Shown: in pieces, positions 1 through 13,116 of the stretch
Layout of the letters: the number at the start of each line of letters is the position of its first letter
Position numbering within the stretch: position 1 is the first letter of the stretch
Assembly (NCBI GenBank): GCA_008828725.1
Contig: MEHQ01001983.1
Coordinates: 42,122-106,121, forward strand
Source: Saccharina japonica
Taxonomy: Eukaryota; Sar; Phaeophyceae; Laminariales; Laminariaceae
Reading direction: 5' to 3'
Length of the DNA stretch: 64,000 bases
Notes under the pieces: generated by a model
The model's input: the letters and a program-made list of their open reading frames with translations, nothing else
Database searches by the model: none
What the model was told of the DNA's origin: nothing
Position numbers and translations under genes: made by a program

Positions 1-374
1 ACGCGTCATGGCCCCATCGAAAGCACAGAGCCTGCGACCAGATACACTCCAGAAACCGCCATATCGAGCGTAAACAGCATGTTTTTGTGTGTGTGTGTGC
101 TTGTGAGGGGGAAAAACGCGCTAAAAAAACAAACCTCGCAGCGCCCAACGTTCCGCAAGAAGAGGCGGTGCGATGGAAAATACTCTCAACCATTGCATCA
201 ACGGCTAGATTCCGAAACCCATGGCGACGCGCGCTACGATAGGGCGTAGCTTGTTTTGGACAAACTGATTACGATTTGATTCGGTCCTTCTTAACTGAAA
301 ACTACTCAATACTGTTTTGTTTTTTGTTTTGTTTTGTATAGACAGGTAGGCCATGGCGTTGGTAACCGGGTTAA

Positions 375-454
375 CCCCTTAAGAACTGGTCCCACGCATT
401 TGGGGAGAAACCAGTTGGAATTTGTCTGGGATTTTTTTTTCAGTTCTGAATGGG
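375..454. mobile_element. Family C short TTAA-flanked element
   Basis: Eighty bases between TTAA (371-374) and TTAA (455-458). Left end CCCCTTAAGAACTGGTCCCA, right end TTCAGTTCTGAATGGG. Termini opening with CCC next to a TTAA duplication are the pattern of piggyBac-type insertion; no transposase is present, so that link is inference. Confidence 0.65.
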
Positions 455-653
455 TTAAGCGTGGACTCGATCTTCAAGTCGTTTTCGGGCGATACGTGGA
501 GCTCCTCCGGTGTGAGTAGCACTATTAACCTGCCGTAGTTTGGTGCAGCCCCATCGTTGCATGGGTCTCATGTCAACCCCTCCGCGGTACCTCTCGCACG
601 TTGTTTGCTTGGGTGCGTGCGCGTGAGGCGCCTGCTCTGTACCTTTGTTTTCG

Positions 654-900
654 GCGCATGCTACGGTAGAGGTGCACCATGTTTCTTCTGAGCTCCTCAC
701 TTAAGGAGCGCCATACCTCACCGAAAACATGATTTTGGAGGAGAATGAAAGTGTTGCCGGAAGAGAAATCTCATGACCGAAGTATACTCTGAAAACATTT
801 TCGTCACAAAAATGAAAGTCCGACGAATTTGGGTTAAGGAGCCCGATCGTTCGGAAAACGATTCAGCCAAAAACGTGCTACCTCTACCGTAGCACGCGTC
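654..900. mobile_element. Family A MITE copy
   Basis: Reference copy. It begins GCATGCTACGGTAGAGGTGC and ends GCTACCTCTACCGTAGCACG, imperfect terminal inverted repeats of about 20 bp. Inside are GAGCTCCTCACTTAAGGAGC, then GTCCGACGAATTTGGGTTA and AAGGAGCCCGATCGTTC, which recur in all copies. No open frame or transposase; most likely a non-autonomous DNA transposon. Confidence 0.75.
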
Positions 901-1152
901 ATTCGACACAAACCAACCTATCGTATGTATTCACAGTTATGTAGGGGATCGAACACAATGCGCCACACGCTGTAGGCGTGATGCCTTGTTTTCTGAGCTG
1001 TGCTACGCACTCCACGTGTTGAGACAAATATTAGACTGCGGTTAACTTGTCATACTCGTACCACAGGAACCGCTGGTTTATCGATTGAGAAGCTCAACTG
1101 GACAGGCCATATTGAGCCAAACAAATGGCACCCTTACCGCATGGCATTGCTG

Positions 1153-1508
1153 TCCGCTTTCTTTTTTCTTGTTCCATCGTCGCCATTTTTATCTTCGCCA
1201 TCCTTATTTTTGTCCTTCCTGCTTGTGACTCAGATCCGGGATCACAAAGTAGGCTATTTTCCCTCCTCCCCACTACGGCTCTTGCTTTAATTTTTAATCG
1301 CGAGAAGACTACAGTATTTCTTCCGTCGTCGACTCGCATCGAATTGCACCCCTACTCACTCTACCAGAGGGGCTCTCAGCAGTTGAAACCGTTTTTTGTT
1401 TTTTTTTGCAAATAAACTCAAACGTCCGACCCACGTGATATTTGAACCCCGGAAACAACTCTTAGCATAGTAGCGTTCGAGAGCACTACTAGACCATCGG
1501 GGCGACCG
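1153..1508 (-). mobile_element. tRNA-derived SINE, full length
   Basis: Read on the minus strand: head GGTCGCCCCGATGGTCTAGT contains an A-box-like TGGTCTAGTAG, then GGGGTTCAAATATC as a B-box, followed by the body (GACTCAGATCC region and GCGAGAAGACT on the + strand) and an A-rich tail, seen as the T-rich run at 1153-1175. Pol III boxes, tail and dispersed copies in both orientations define a SINE; no LINE partner is in the window. Confidence 0.75.
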
Positions 1509-1684
1509 TGTTTTTCTAATCGGCGCCGGTATAGTTTTAGACCCCTGCCGATATTTTGGCTGGGTATGTATTGGCTCACACGCTCCATCATGGCCTTGTG
1601 AGCGGAGTCAATACTCAGCTCGATGAACAGTAGAACTGTTTTTGTTTATAAACGACCTCCTCTCTTGTTACACAATTTATTCAG

Positions 1685-1834
1685 GAGTCCGTCACGAGCG
1701 ACTTGGACGTGCTTGCCGCCATCAACGTCGACCTGTTCCCAGACGGCGCAACGGTCAGCCTGGACTCGATTTTTGGCAACAGCGTGACGTTCGATGACTC
1801 CGGCGACGTGTCAGGCGCCAAAGCAATGCTCCAG
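1685..1834 (+). CDS. Gene 1 exon 1 in window: loop-1 segment
   Basis: Acceptor TTCAG and donor CAG|GTGATG, 50 codons, phase 0 at both ends. It carries DVLAAINVDLFPDGATV and ends GAKAMLQ. It matches gene 2 exon 5 (36 of 50 residues identical), which fixes frame and borders. It belongs to the soluble loop after TM1. The preceding exon, equivalent to gene 2 exon 4, was not found at 1-1684 and must lie upstream. Confidence 0.9.
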
Positions 1835-4800
1835 GTGATGACCCCTCGGGGGAGGGAGGGGAATTGAGATACGAAGCAGTAGTCTCGGGGTTGTGGTTTC
1901 TTGCCTCGTTCTGTGCCAGGACGGCTCGCGAGGCCCACGATCGAAATAGTGGGTGAGCACTTGAGCTCCAAGCTACGGTAGATTTGTCGAGCCCCAAGCC
2001 AGATTATTCGAGCGCCGAACGAGAATCTACGCGGTGCACGGTATTTGCCTAAACATGAACCCCTCCCCGTGCGAGCCATTTGGTATTTCGACGCGTGTAT
2101 CGGCGACTGGCCTTGGGAGCTCACTCGTGTACGCTCGCACCGTTACTGTCGGACTTGGAAAAGTGTAAGAGACCCGCCGTTTCATTGTTGATAAAGGAGG
2201 GGTGTCGAAGTGGACCTGGCCGAATGCCGTACCGCGGGATGACGACTGGGCGTCATGACAATACTGCTATAATAGGGGGTATGATGCCATCATTTTTGTC
2301 AGTAGCGCGATAAGCCCACTGCGGGGCGGTGAGTGGTTTTGCATATCGACCAAATTTGGACTCGAAAACATTTGGTGTTGGCGCAGGCAGCGTAGCAAAC
2401 AATACCATGCCCGCGATAAGTATAGCGAAATCCGAAAGCAACATAGCCGCCCCACAGCCTCCCTGCACAGCAAGTCTCCTCTAGACTCGCCCTCCTCTGA
2501 CGGTTTCAACGGTTTCAACGATTTCGGGTACAGCGGGGGTACCCATTTAAGTCGACCTCGTTACAACGTGAGGGAGTCTCTACGACGAGGCGGCTTATGG
2601 TGCGCTGCTGATGCTGCTGCTGCCCTGCTGCCGCCGCTAAGGCAGAGGGAAAGAGCTACATGTTTTGGCATGGCTACGGGATGGTGGGTTTGGCGTTCAA
2701 GTCGTTCGAGTTTAGCCTTTCAGAGCCACTTGGCCGAGTGAGAACAGCGGGGCAACCAACGTTTAAAACCATCCGGTTTAAAAGCTTTCGGGGGAGATAA
2801 GACCAGATAAGCACCCACCTTTTAAGACCATCTGTTTTACGACATATCGGGAGATACCATACCAGATAAATAGGCGTGCCATGAAAAATATCGTACGTGT
2901 AATAATGAAGGCGCATGGTTGTTACCAGCAGTGTTCAAAGATAAGACATCGTACATGGGCCGCCTCATACATTTACACTAACGTAGGGCTGTCGTTTTCT
3001 CAATGTCTTCTGTCCACAGACGTACTCCCTGGGGGACGATGATGAGGGGCTAGCATGGCAGACGGGTTTCCAGGTGCGACAATGCATGTTTCCTCGTTAC
3101 CCCGGTGTTGCTTTCGTGTGCCTGCTGTGGGCGGCATTAGGCCCGCACTGGATATTTGGTGGGTGCTGGAATACGATGTTGGAACTGAAAAAATATTCTT
3201 AGCGCTATTATTATCTCGGAGCCATGAATTTCCACAAATTCCAGTATTGTTTTCGTGCATTTTTTTTTTATCTCCATTTGTTTCCATTTTTCCATTTCTT
3301 CATTTCCCCCCCCCAAATATTGGAATGCGAAGCCGTCCAAACATTAACATTTTGCCCTTTGAATAATTGCAAGCTTTGGAAATATTTCCTCTTTTGCCAC
3401 TTTTTCCTGTTTTTCTTGGAAAACAGGTATAGGAAAGTTTGGGGGAAAGTTGCTCGATAACATTGCCCCTTATACCGATCATGTACCGTACTTAGTGTGA
3501 AACAGTATCAATAGTTCCAATATGTTGTCCCTATGCAAGAGTAAGGGCATCTTGGTTTGGACGCTTTATTCGTATCATGGATAAAGCTATTAGAGATCGA
3601 GAACCGTTTCGAGAATGTTCTGTGCATTGTTGTCGTGGAGCATATTAGCCGTATATTTCCAGCAATAATGCACGAGTACTGATAGTGAGGCTGTTCAGTC
3701 AATACCCCAACAAGCGGCGAGAGCACAAAAAAACTCCTTAGGCAGTTGCTTTTGGGGGGGGGGCGACATATCTATAATCACTACAGGCCCCACCTGTGGT
3801 GCATGTCGTCACCGGTGTTTTTGTAGGCTGAAGGGCTCGAGGCCATGGAGCCTTGCTTTTATTTTTCGATATGGATGTACACACGTAACGACGCGTGCTA
3901 CGATAGAGGTACAGGTATACATTGTTTTGGCTGAACCGTTTTCTGAACGATCTATTGAAACCTCCTTAACCCAAAACCGTCGGAGTTTTACCATTTTTGT
4001 GTTGCAATATTTTTAATAGCAGACTCACTCAGATCAGAGAGTTGTTCATCGGGTATGTAGAACTTTGAATTTCTCCCAACGTGATTTTTCCGGCAAGGTA
4101 CGGAGCTCCTCAAGTGAGGAGCTACGAAAAACATGGGGCACCTCTATCGTAGCATGTGTCCAACCGCCCTCATCAAAACGTCAGCGTAGTGTTCAACGCG
4201 CGATAAGCGTGTGTGCGTCGTTTCAATCCGTGGGTTAATCTCGCTTGGGGTTTTCCGTCTCGGTGTTTGTGATGTCTGCGCCTTCTTGTTGGTGTTTGCG
4301 TGTTCTGTGAGTACTGGCGAAAGCTATGATGAAGGTAGTAGCACAGTTTTTGGAAAAAAAAAAAAAAAACTGGATGACGGGGCTCCTTAGCCCAATTTGT
4401 TTTGTGCAAACATGATTGTTTGTTTGGTGTGTCTACCGAAGGCTGGCCAGACTCATCCCACGGTAGGGGCGCAGCAGAATGTTTTGAGTTCCTCACATGA
4501 AGAGCTCAATATCCTCACCCGAAACATGACTTCCGAAACCTTCGTTCGCGCAGTCCGACCAAACCATCCAATGCGATAGTCCAAAAACAAATATACCAGT
4601 GAAATAGTAATAGTAATAGTATCCGGTGGTCACTCACGTGAGGCGCACAACCGGTCAGAAAACATTGAGCCTAAAAGTGGTACCCCTACCGTGGGATTGC
4701 TCGCCATCGGGTCACTTAGCTGGTTGCACTTCTATTTTCCTCAAAATCAAGTTTCGACTAACTATTTGTATACAGCTCCTCAAGCGTGGGTGAACCTCAG

Positions 4801-7800
4801 GAAATGTACTGCATGCAGGTGCAGATGTGTGTACATGCCACCCCGAAGCCGCCCACGCTTCACACACACACATGCTGGGGGGCCGGGGGAGAGGCATTGA
4901 ACAGGGTGCGATATTTTGCCCGCCCTGACGGATGAGGGCAGTTAGTAGTAGTGTTGGATATCGAACGACAATCGAACTCGATAGGATGCCGATAGATATC
5001 AAACACACTATTTCGGGTGACTATCCCCACCGCACCTGGCTCCTTCGAGGATCAGGTCGGGTCAACATGCTCAAGTCTCCGGAGTAGTACGAGTAGCAGT
5101 AGGGGCTGATACGGCATGGAGTGAAGTGACACACGACACGAGGCGGAACGTGGAAGTGTGGAAGGCTCGAGTTTTTATGTTTACCCATCCGCCGGAGGGT
5201 AAGCGAAAACAGTAACGAAAAAAAAACGGGGGACCATAGTAATGAGGACCGAATATGCTTAGAAACAATACTGGGCTATATAGGTTTTTGTGTATGCGAT
5301 GGATCCTCTTTATTATCTTCCGCCGTGATATTCGATCCGATTTCGGTTTGTATGCATGAAAAAAATCGTTCAGTGTCAGCATGAATCAGCCGGTGGATAC
5401 GAAGGGGCGGACGGGGTGTCGATCCGATTTCGAACGTTTATTACATCGGAGGTTTCGATCAGTGTCCCAGCATGAACCAGCCGGTAGAGATGAGGAGATG
5501 GACGGATGTGGCGCACTACAAGTTCGATACACGATATAACGAGAGAGGTCGATATATATCACACTGTCGATAGATAGGATATCCAACCCTGGTTAGTACC
5601 CTACCAGGTATGTATGCGGTATGCGTTACAGCTCCCTAAACCTCACTAGCTTACCGTATGATAACTATAGTGCTGCTACGTTAGAGGTACGAGCATCTTT
5701 TCGGCAAAGTAATTCGTGACGGATGGGGTCTACTGTACCGCAGCCCGAACATCGTTTTGAATTGAAAAACAATCCGGCTCAGAAAGACGATAAAACAGAT
5801 AGATCTGAACGCCATGGGTTTAGCGTACACTCACTTTTTTTTGTGTTTTGTTTTTTAATCCGTCATATGGGTTTGTATCCAGAGCTTCTTGAGCAGGGAG
5901 CCCGAGCGAAACGCGGGCGCACCTCAAACCGCGTACCATGCGTCACCGGTTCGTGTCGGAAGAGGTGACGCGCAGGCGAAATGACGCTGCACTCACCCTG
6001 GTCGGAAGCTATCTCAGGATGGCCCATATTGAAGGGGCCCGAGCAATGCCAAGGGTTTGGGGGTACCACTATTTCACCTCAATACTCTTTCGCACGCGAA
6101 TGTTGGTCCACTTACGCAAAATCAAGTCATTCGAAGTTCTAGTTTCGGGTCATCCTATTTGAGCTCACCAAGTGAGAAGCTGAAAGAAGAAGACGGCATG
6201 CCTATATAGGGCACGAGTGCTCTCGTACGGTACTGCTCGGATAATAACGACGACATTGCTCTGACCTTCGGTTACCCTTCGCCCGCTCGCTTCTCCTATA
6301 TATATATACCTTTTGTTTTCAGGATTTGATAGCGGAAGAAGCGGAAAACTACGACGATCTAAACATCAACTACTTTACCGGGCGGTCTATTGATGACGCC
6401 TTAGAGGAGAGCGTTTCCGGCGAGATTTTCCTCTTCGTCGCTACCTGTACGTCCAACCAATCTCGCGCATCTCATTTTTGGTTGTATCGCGGGAGATATA
6501 TATTGCTTGTGTATTTGGGGTTTTCTCGGCTGAACAGTAAAGGCGTCCTGTTTTTGTTTGGTGGTTCTTGTGCGGGACCGAACAAGTGCATTAGGGATGG
6601 AGCCTCAAAACGAAACGATTGCTGCCAGATGCAGCAATATGGTGGATATCGGGGTCTTTCTCCGCTGAAAATGAGGGCACATGAGACATGTTGTAGTTTT
6701 GTTTCTGAAAACCGTCTATGCATGGTCGATATCGAAATATTGGGCGCCCGCCGCTGCGGATGGTCGGGCTTGATGCGTCTTCTTGTTTCCATCTAGAATG
6801 AGCGTGGCTTCATCCAATGATGTTTAGATACACGGCACTTCGAACAAGTGATGGCATCGCTTTGTGACTTCGCATTGGCGATATTTGTATGTCGCGATTT
6901 CCACGGCCTAAGGGGGTCTCGAGGCTACCGATTAGCGTTTTGATTTTCTAATTCCATCCGCCGGGTGGTAAACTCCTCCTCTGCCTCTCCAGCGCTTTCC
7001 ACGTCGTACGTCAGACCCGGGGTCACATAGCGGGCACCCCCCCCCCTACGGTTTATCGCTGACTGCCAGTGCAGCAGTGGTGGTCCTTCTTATAGTGCCT
7101 GTATGCGCCAGCCCCCCCCCCCCCCTACCTTCCACGGTGCGTCCCTGGTCCCTCCAGTCTGAGGCAAATGACCGATCCAACCACGAACCTCTCGCAAACC
7201 TCCCAAGGTCATTTCCCTTACGTGAGTGTCTCTGACCTATAACTTCTACCCCTTTCCGCGTCCGGACGATTTTCTCGCCTTCCGCCGCTGCACCGTTTTC
7301 TGCCGCTGCTCCGTTTTCTGCGGCTGTTTCCCTTTGTTCATATTTTTGTTTTTCTTTTTGTTCGGCCACAAGATATTGTCATGATCGCGTTCGTGCAGAT
7401 AGCGATCGGTCGGTGCTGTGCCGGAGGGGTTCGCAGGAGGACCTGGCTTGGGCTGGGTGGCGTGATGCTCGTGTTGGGGGCCGGTCTGGCTGCGTACGGC
7501 CTGAACAGCGCGTTCGGTGAGATTAAATAATCGACGAGAGCGGGTATTTAACGCGGATGTACGGGTTTCGTGCTGCAGCGGTAGCGTCAGCTCCCGATTT
7601 CTGCGTATGTCACCCCATGCTGGATTAACAATATATCGAAAGGAACGCTCCCATGGTCTAGGTACATACGAATATGTACCTAAATATAAGAACAGTTTGT
7701 ATATCAATATGTAATCTAAATGGTTTTCGTATTTCGGGACAGAGTGATGTTTGGAACATGTGCGGAAATCATGCTTGGAACATTTCCACCGATAAGGTAC

Positions 7801-10800
7801 CTACCTTTTAAGGCATACCGAGTATGTCTTATTGGGTAGTTCCTCGACTAAGGGGCCCGGGCGATCAAAACTGTGCTCGCCAAAAAGGGGCCTCGACAAA
7901 CCTCACATGCTGCGGTACAGGTGCACCATGGCGTTGCTGAGGCTACTCACTTGAGAAGTTCCGAACCTCACTCCAAAAATGTTTTGGGTTTGGATGTTTA
8001 AAAGCGCTAACCGATGAACAATGCCATGGCCCCTAGGTGAAAAATGGGAAAATGTTGCAACACAAAATTGAAAGCCCGCCGATTTTCGGCTAAGGAGCGG
8101 CGTCTTTCACAGGGGAATTTTGACCAAAACGTGGAACTTCTATCGTAGCAAGCGCTAACACTGTGCTGGGTCGACGGACCAAAGCCATAGGCGGGAAGAG
8201 CTGTGGTCGGTTAGCCGGCGTTTTTGTTGTTGTATCGTGTTGGTGTTGACCTCAATACTGACGTGAGATGAAGTGTACCTCAACGATCGGGATGAGATGA
8301 AGTGTACCTCAACGATCGGGTAGTGCCGGCACCCTGCAGCATCGTCAAGAAGTCGCTGTCATTGGTACACAAACCGAGCCAGTGAACACGTAATGACGGT
8401 CCGGGAGAAACGGAGAGTCTTAACAGCGTGGATTTTCCCTTCCTTCCACTGAGTGTTCACGTTTGACACCAGAACTACATGAAATGCAAGGAACCGGAAT
8501 ATATCAAGCCTTACCCCCTTTGGTTCGTGCTTGCACCCCTGTCGCAGGCGTTCCTTTCACTTCATTATCGCAGATCCTTCCCTTCATCCTCATCGGCATC
8601 GGAGTTGACGACATGGTGAGGAGTTCAACCAGAGACAGTAGCAACGGCTTGCCGGCGGGTACGAAAGCGTTAGACCCGACAATGGTAGGGGACTTCCTTG
8701 TACAACAAATAATAGACGCCACCGATGTGCCCCACTGTCCCGAGTTGCATTGTTTTTCATCGCATGTTTCTGCTCGGTATATTCAACAGCGCGCTGATTT
8801 TCCCCCGTGCAGTGACGTTTTGTCAGTTCTATCCCAGTAGAGGCTGTCAGGAGAGGGTCCGAGAAAACGTCCTCCGTGATCGGTACGCAGCAAAGAGGCG
8901 CGATATCCTCTATGGCTTGCCTTTCCGTACAAGAACAGCGCATAGCTCAAAGCATGCTTGTTTTGTGTATCTTCATCTAAGCATTCCCCATATCATCCGT
9001 TTGCACTATGGTGCACTCCACCTCAATGTCCCCCGAGCGTCAGTCACTTGCTCTATGGCGCCTGCTCTGGGCTGGTTATGTATGTTGGCTGTCCGGTCCA
9101 ACCTTGCACCACGTGTATCTGCTACCGACGTTTATCTTGCTGTTGATTGTTATACTCGGTCGTAGATAGCTGTATACGGAAAATCGAAGTTTTGTATCGT
9201 TGGATGAGGCATTCGTGTTTCGGGTGAGGTGTCCACAGATGCAGCCTAAGACGACAGTAGTGGCTGGTCCGATGCCGGTAGTCTTTGATGAAAATGGTGC
9301 GGCTCTCATCTGAGTCCGTGATACAAGTGCACATGTCATGCGCTCTCCTCCTCAAAAACACAACGGACCACCTACCACTTCGGGTAGCTGATACAGGAGT
9401 GTTTATATGAGGTGGTTTGCGGGAGCGCTATGCTACTTGCGCAGCCCCAGAGGTCGAGCCATGTGTTCAACGCGTAAATAGTGTTGTACGGCCCCAATAT
9501 CCAGCTCTCCCACGCACTCACTCCGTCGTTTGTGCCCGACCTTTCAACAACCGCGATATTATGTATTCTACCGCCTTTGGGAACAGTTCGTGATCGTGGC
9601 CGCGTACGACCAAACCGACCCCGCCCTGCCGGTGGAAGAGAGGATCGCCCTTGGACTCAAGCGATGCGGCGTCTCCGTCACTTGTGAGTGACTGAACAAA
9701 CAAACACAACAATATTCAACAGTAGTAGGCGCATGCCACGGTAGGGTCGAAGGAAAGTACTCCTAGGCTTCTCTCGTGATTGAGAAGCTGTATACCTATC
9801 GCAACATGACATATTTGAAGAAAAGGTCAACATTCGGCCCTTGGACGAGCAATTAATTCCTTTGCCTACTGTAGTTGTGTCACGGAAATTTATTGTAAAG
9901 CACTACGTGTACTGGTACTATAGTGCTGTTTGGTGAAGGAGCCCCCAGTCAACCGTAAACATGCTTGGCCAAAACAATACTACCCCATATAGTTGCACGC
10001 GTCAGTAGTGGCACTACAACGAATCATTGTCGGGGGGTATAAGGCAGAAGGTGAGCAGAAGGCGTGCAGCGCAACAGCCGCCGTCTGATCGCACATGGAG
10101 AAACACGATAGTAATCCATACAGACTAAATAACTATGCAAGCGCGTGTACCTCGCATACGGCACACGCGTCACGCATCTACTGGTAGCAAAGCTCCTTTG
10201 TTTCAAGAACATCACAACCCATACTGGTACAGAGCAAGCACGACATGTAATAGTTACTAGAATATGTATGTCCAATCCCACGGTAGGAAGATACCACTTT
10301 TCGGCTCAATATTGTCTGACCGGTTGAGCTCCTCATGTGAGTGACCACCTGATACTAATGCTATTTTACTGGTATGTTTGGTTTTGGACTAACGCATTGG
10401 ATGTTTTGGTCGGGTTGCGCGAACAAGTGTTTCCGAAGTCACGTTTTGGGTGAGATGTTGAGCTCCTCATGTGAGGAGCTCACAACATTCGGCTGCACCG
10501 CTGCCGTGGGATGGATCATATAGGGTATATCATTGAGTGTACTTGGGGCCTGACCAGTGACCGGACAGCCTACACCCCCGCCACGACTCTCTCCACCCAC
10601 ATAACCCCGACCCCTCCCCTCCCCGCTCCCTCCTGTCCCTCACCGGTAATATATTGCGGTACGTCACGTCCATCCCTTTGTTCGTGCGGTACATGACCCG
10701 CCCAGACACGTCGCTGACGAACTTTTTTGCGTTCATCCTGGGCAGTTCGACGTCCCTTCCGGCTGTGGAGTACTTCTGCCTCTACGCGGCGACCGCCATC

Positions 10801-13062
10801 CTATTCGACTTCTTCTTGCAGGCGAGGGGACTATAGCGCCTGATATGCACAAAGCTCGTCGTCGTTGGAGGTGTTCTAGACACAGACAAATGGTGGGGAC
10901 CCCCGTCCGACGGGCGATACGATAGCTCGGTAGCACTTATCATCTATTTTTGTTTCTGAAGAACCTATTCAAGGCTTCTTAGTTGACCCATTCAAGAACA
11001 AAAACATTTAGCCCACACCAATTCCAAGCAGGTTGTCCCCAAAAACAGGAGACGGGTTCGTAAGGGGTTGACCCTTAATCTTCGGAAAGGTCATTATCGT
11101 TTGGCAATCTGATGTGTGGTATTGCCAAAGCCATTGGATTTGTTCGCCGGGTTGCTCCTCCGTTTCCATCAAAATCAGTTTTAGGTGGGAGTTTAACCCT
11201 TCCAGGACTGCCATCCTGTCATGGGGACAAAATACATGGGATTAAAGTCAAATAGGTCGTTATGTGCACTGTGGAGTACCAAAAGGGTCAAGCTCTTCAA
11301 GCGAGGAGCCTCACAAAACAAGCGCTGCATCTCTATACCCTAGCATGCGTCCCCCCCCCCTTCGTGGTCGGGACCCGCGCCCTCCTCCCCTCTCACCTCT
11401 GCACCACGTGGGCGTACACGCCTCCTTGTGACGGCAATGAGCAATGCACCGCAACATTCAGCGTGCCGCAAGGGGGTAGGTTGTCGACGGCCTTGTGGAG
11501 TTTTCCGTATCTGCTCGATGTGTCTACGTGCAAGGACTTGCTTACGCGCACTTTGTGCAGGGGGAGGAGGGACGAGTACTTCACGGTATACTCTACTCTT
11601 GAGAGAGAGATAATATCCTACGGTATACTCGGTGCCTATTCCTACGATTGTACTGGGTAGGTATCACACGCTTTCGGACGACAGCATAAAAACATCGAAC
11701 CCAACGGAACTACGCAGAGTAGCTGGGTAGCAACTCCTCAGGAAAAGCGTTTGGCCTGTGACATACATATGTTTGTGCAAAAAACAAATAAAAACCCTAC
11801 AACAGCGCGGGTCGTAATCTGTCCTTAATATGACATACAAGTGGCCGTCTGCAGGGCTCGGCGGGGTAACTGTTGTGGTTCTAGCCCCCATGTGCCCGCC
11901 AGCTATGGTGCAAGAATATCCATACGGCAAGGCGTTATATACTGTCGCGATAGGCGCAGCCCCCTTGGTGTTTTGACGTGCGTTGTTACAAGTGGATCCC
12001 TCATTGCGTGTGTGTATCTTGTATGAGTTCGGCAATGGGAACTGTTGATGTTATGTTGAAGCCTCCATATACCCGGCACTACCGCTGTCCATGAATCTCC
12101 GGACACACCACGTGGTGGGCCAGACAAACGCCTGCCAACTTCCTCTTCTCGCGATGTACTGTAGGGGGCTAGTGATCGGTGCAGCTCGTGTGACCTTTCA
12201 TGCGTATTCGTACGTTTGCATCCCTCCGTTCCAGTATACTTCGAAGTAGATATATTGTTTTGTTCAGCCCTCTTATCATCTTCGCCCTTCTTTTCTCTCT
12301 CCTTCCTACAGTAGTCGTGACGCATATCTGGGGCCACAAAGCAGGTTCCTCCCCCTTCCCCTCCCCACTACGTTTCGTGTCTTGCATTTTCATCACAAGA
12401 AGACTTCATCCCTTTCTTCCCTCGTCGACTTGTATCGAAGTGTGCCTACCCACGCTACTACTGCAGGCGCTCTCAGAAGTTGATTCCGTTTTTATTTATG
12501 CGCCCCCCTTACTTCGGTTCTTGTTTCGCCGTCGCTCGCTTGGCTGGTTTCGGAGCAGATGACGGCGTTTGTGGCCTTGCTGACTATGGACGCCAACCGT
12601 CAGAAAGCTGGCAGGTTTGATTGGTGCTGCTGTTTCAAGAGCAAGCAGTTCCTAGAAGAGGTGGGAGTTCCAAGATAAATGGCGGCGTGGAATTTATAAA
12701 CGCTGGTTGGATCCGCCCGTTGTTGTTTTTGTTGTGGTGTTGTGGTCGTCGTGGACGATCACCCCGAGCCACCTGGTATCACTGCATTAGTGTTAGTTCA
12801 CTGGTGCCGCTCTCGCTTGCAGGCTGCGCACGTTCTCCAAGATGCTCATTGGTAGAAATGTGGGTACTGTAGTATCAATAGCTGCATCTCGAGAGGCCTA
12901 CCGACTGCTGGTTTGGGCACGACTCTGACTGCACCACGATACAAGACACACAGCGTCGGTGTTTTTTGGGTACACGAACCACCATGACGCCCACCGCTCG
13001 TGAGCGAGTACTGTGAAAACAGTGCCGGCGATGGTAGTAATCGTCGTATTAGTACAGTAGTA

Positions 13063-13116
<54 letters not shown>

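Larger units (their letters stand above)
1..1684 (+). other. Gene 1 intron (right part)
   Basis: No exon is recognisable. It holds a C element, a complete A element and a full-length minus-strand SINE; the remainder at 1-330 and 905-1150 shows only a short TG run near 90 and T-rich stretches. Confidence 0.6.
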
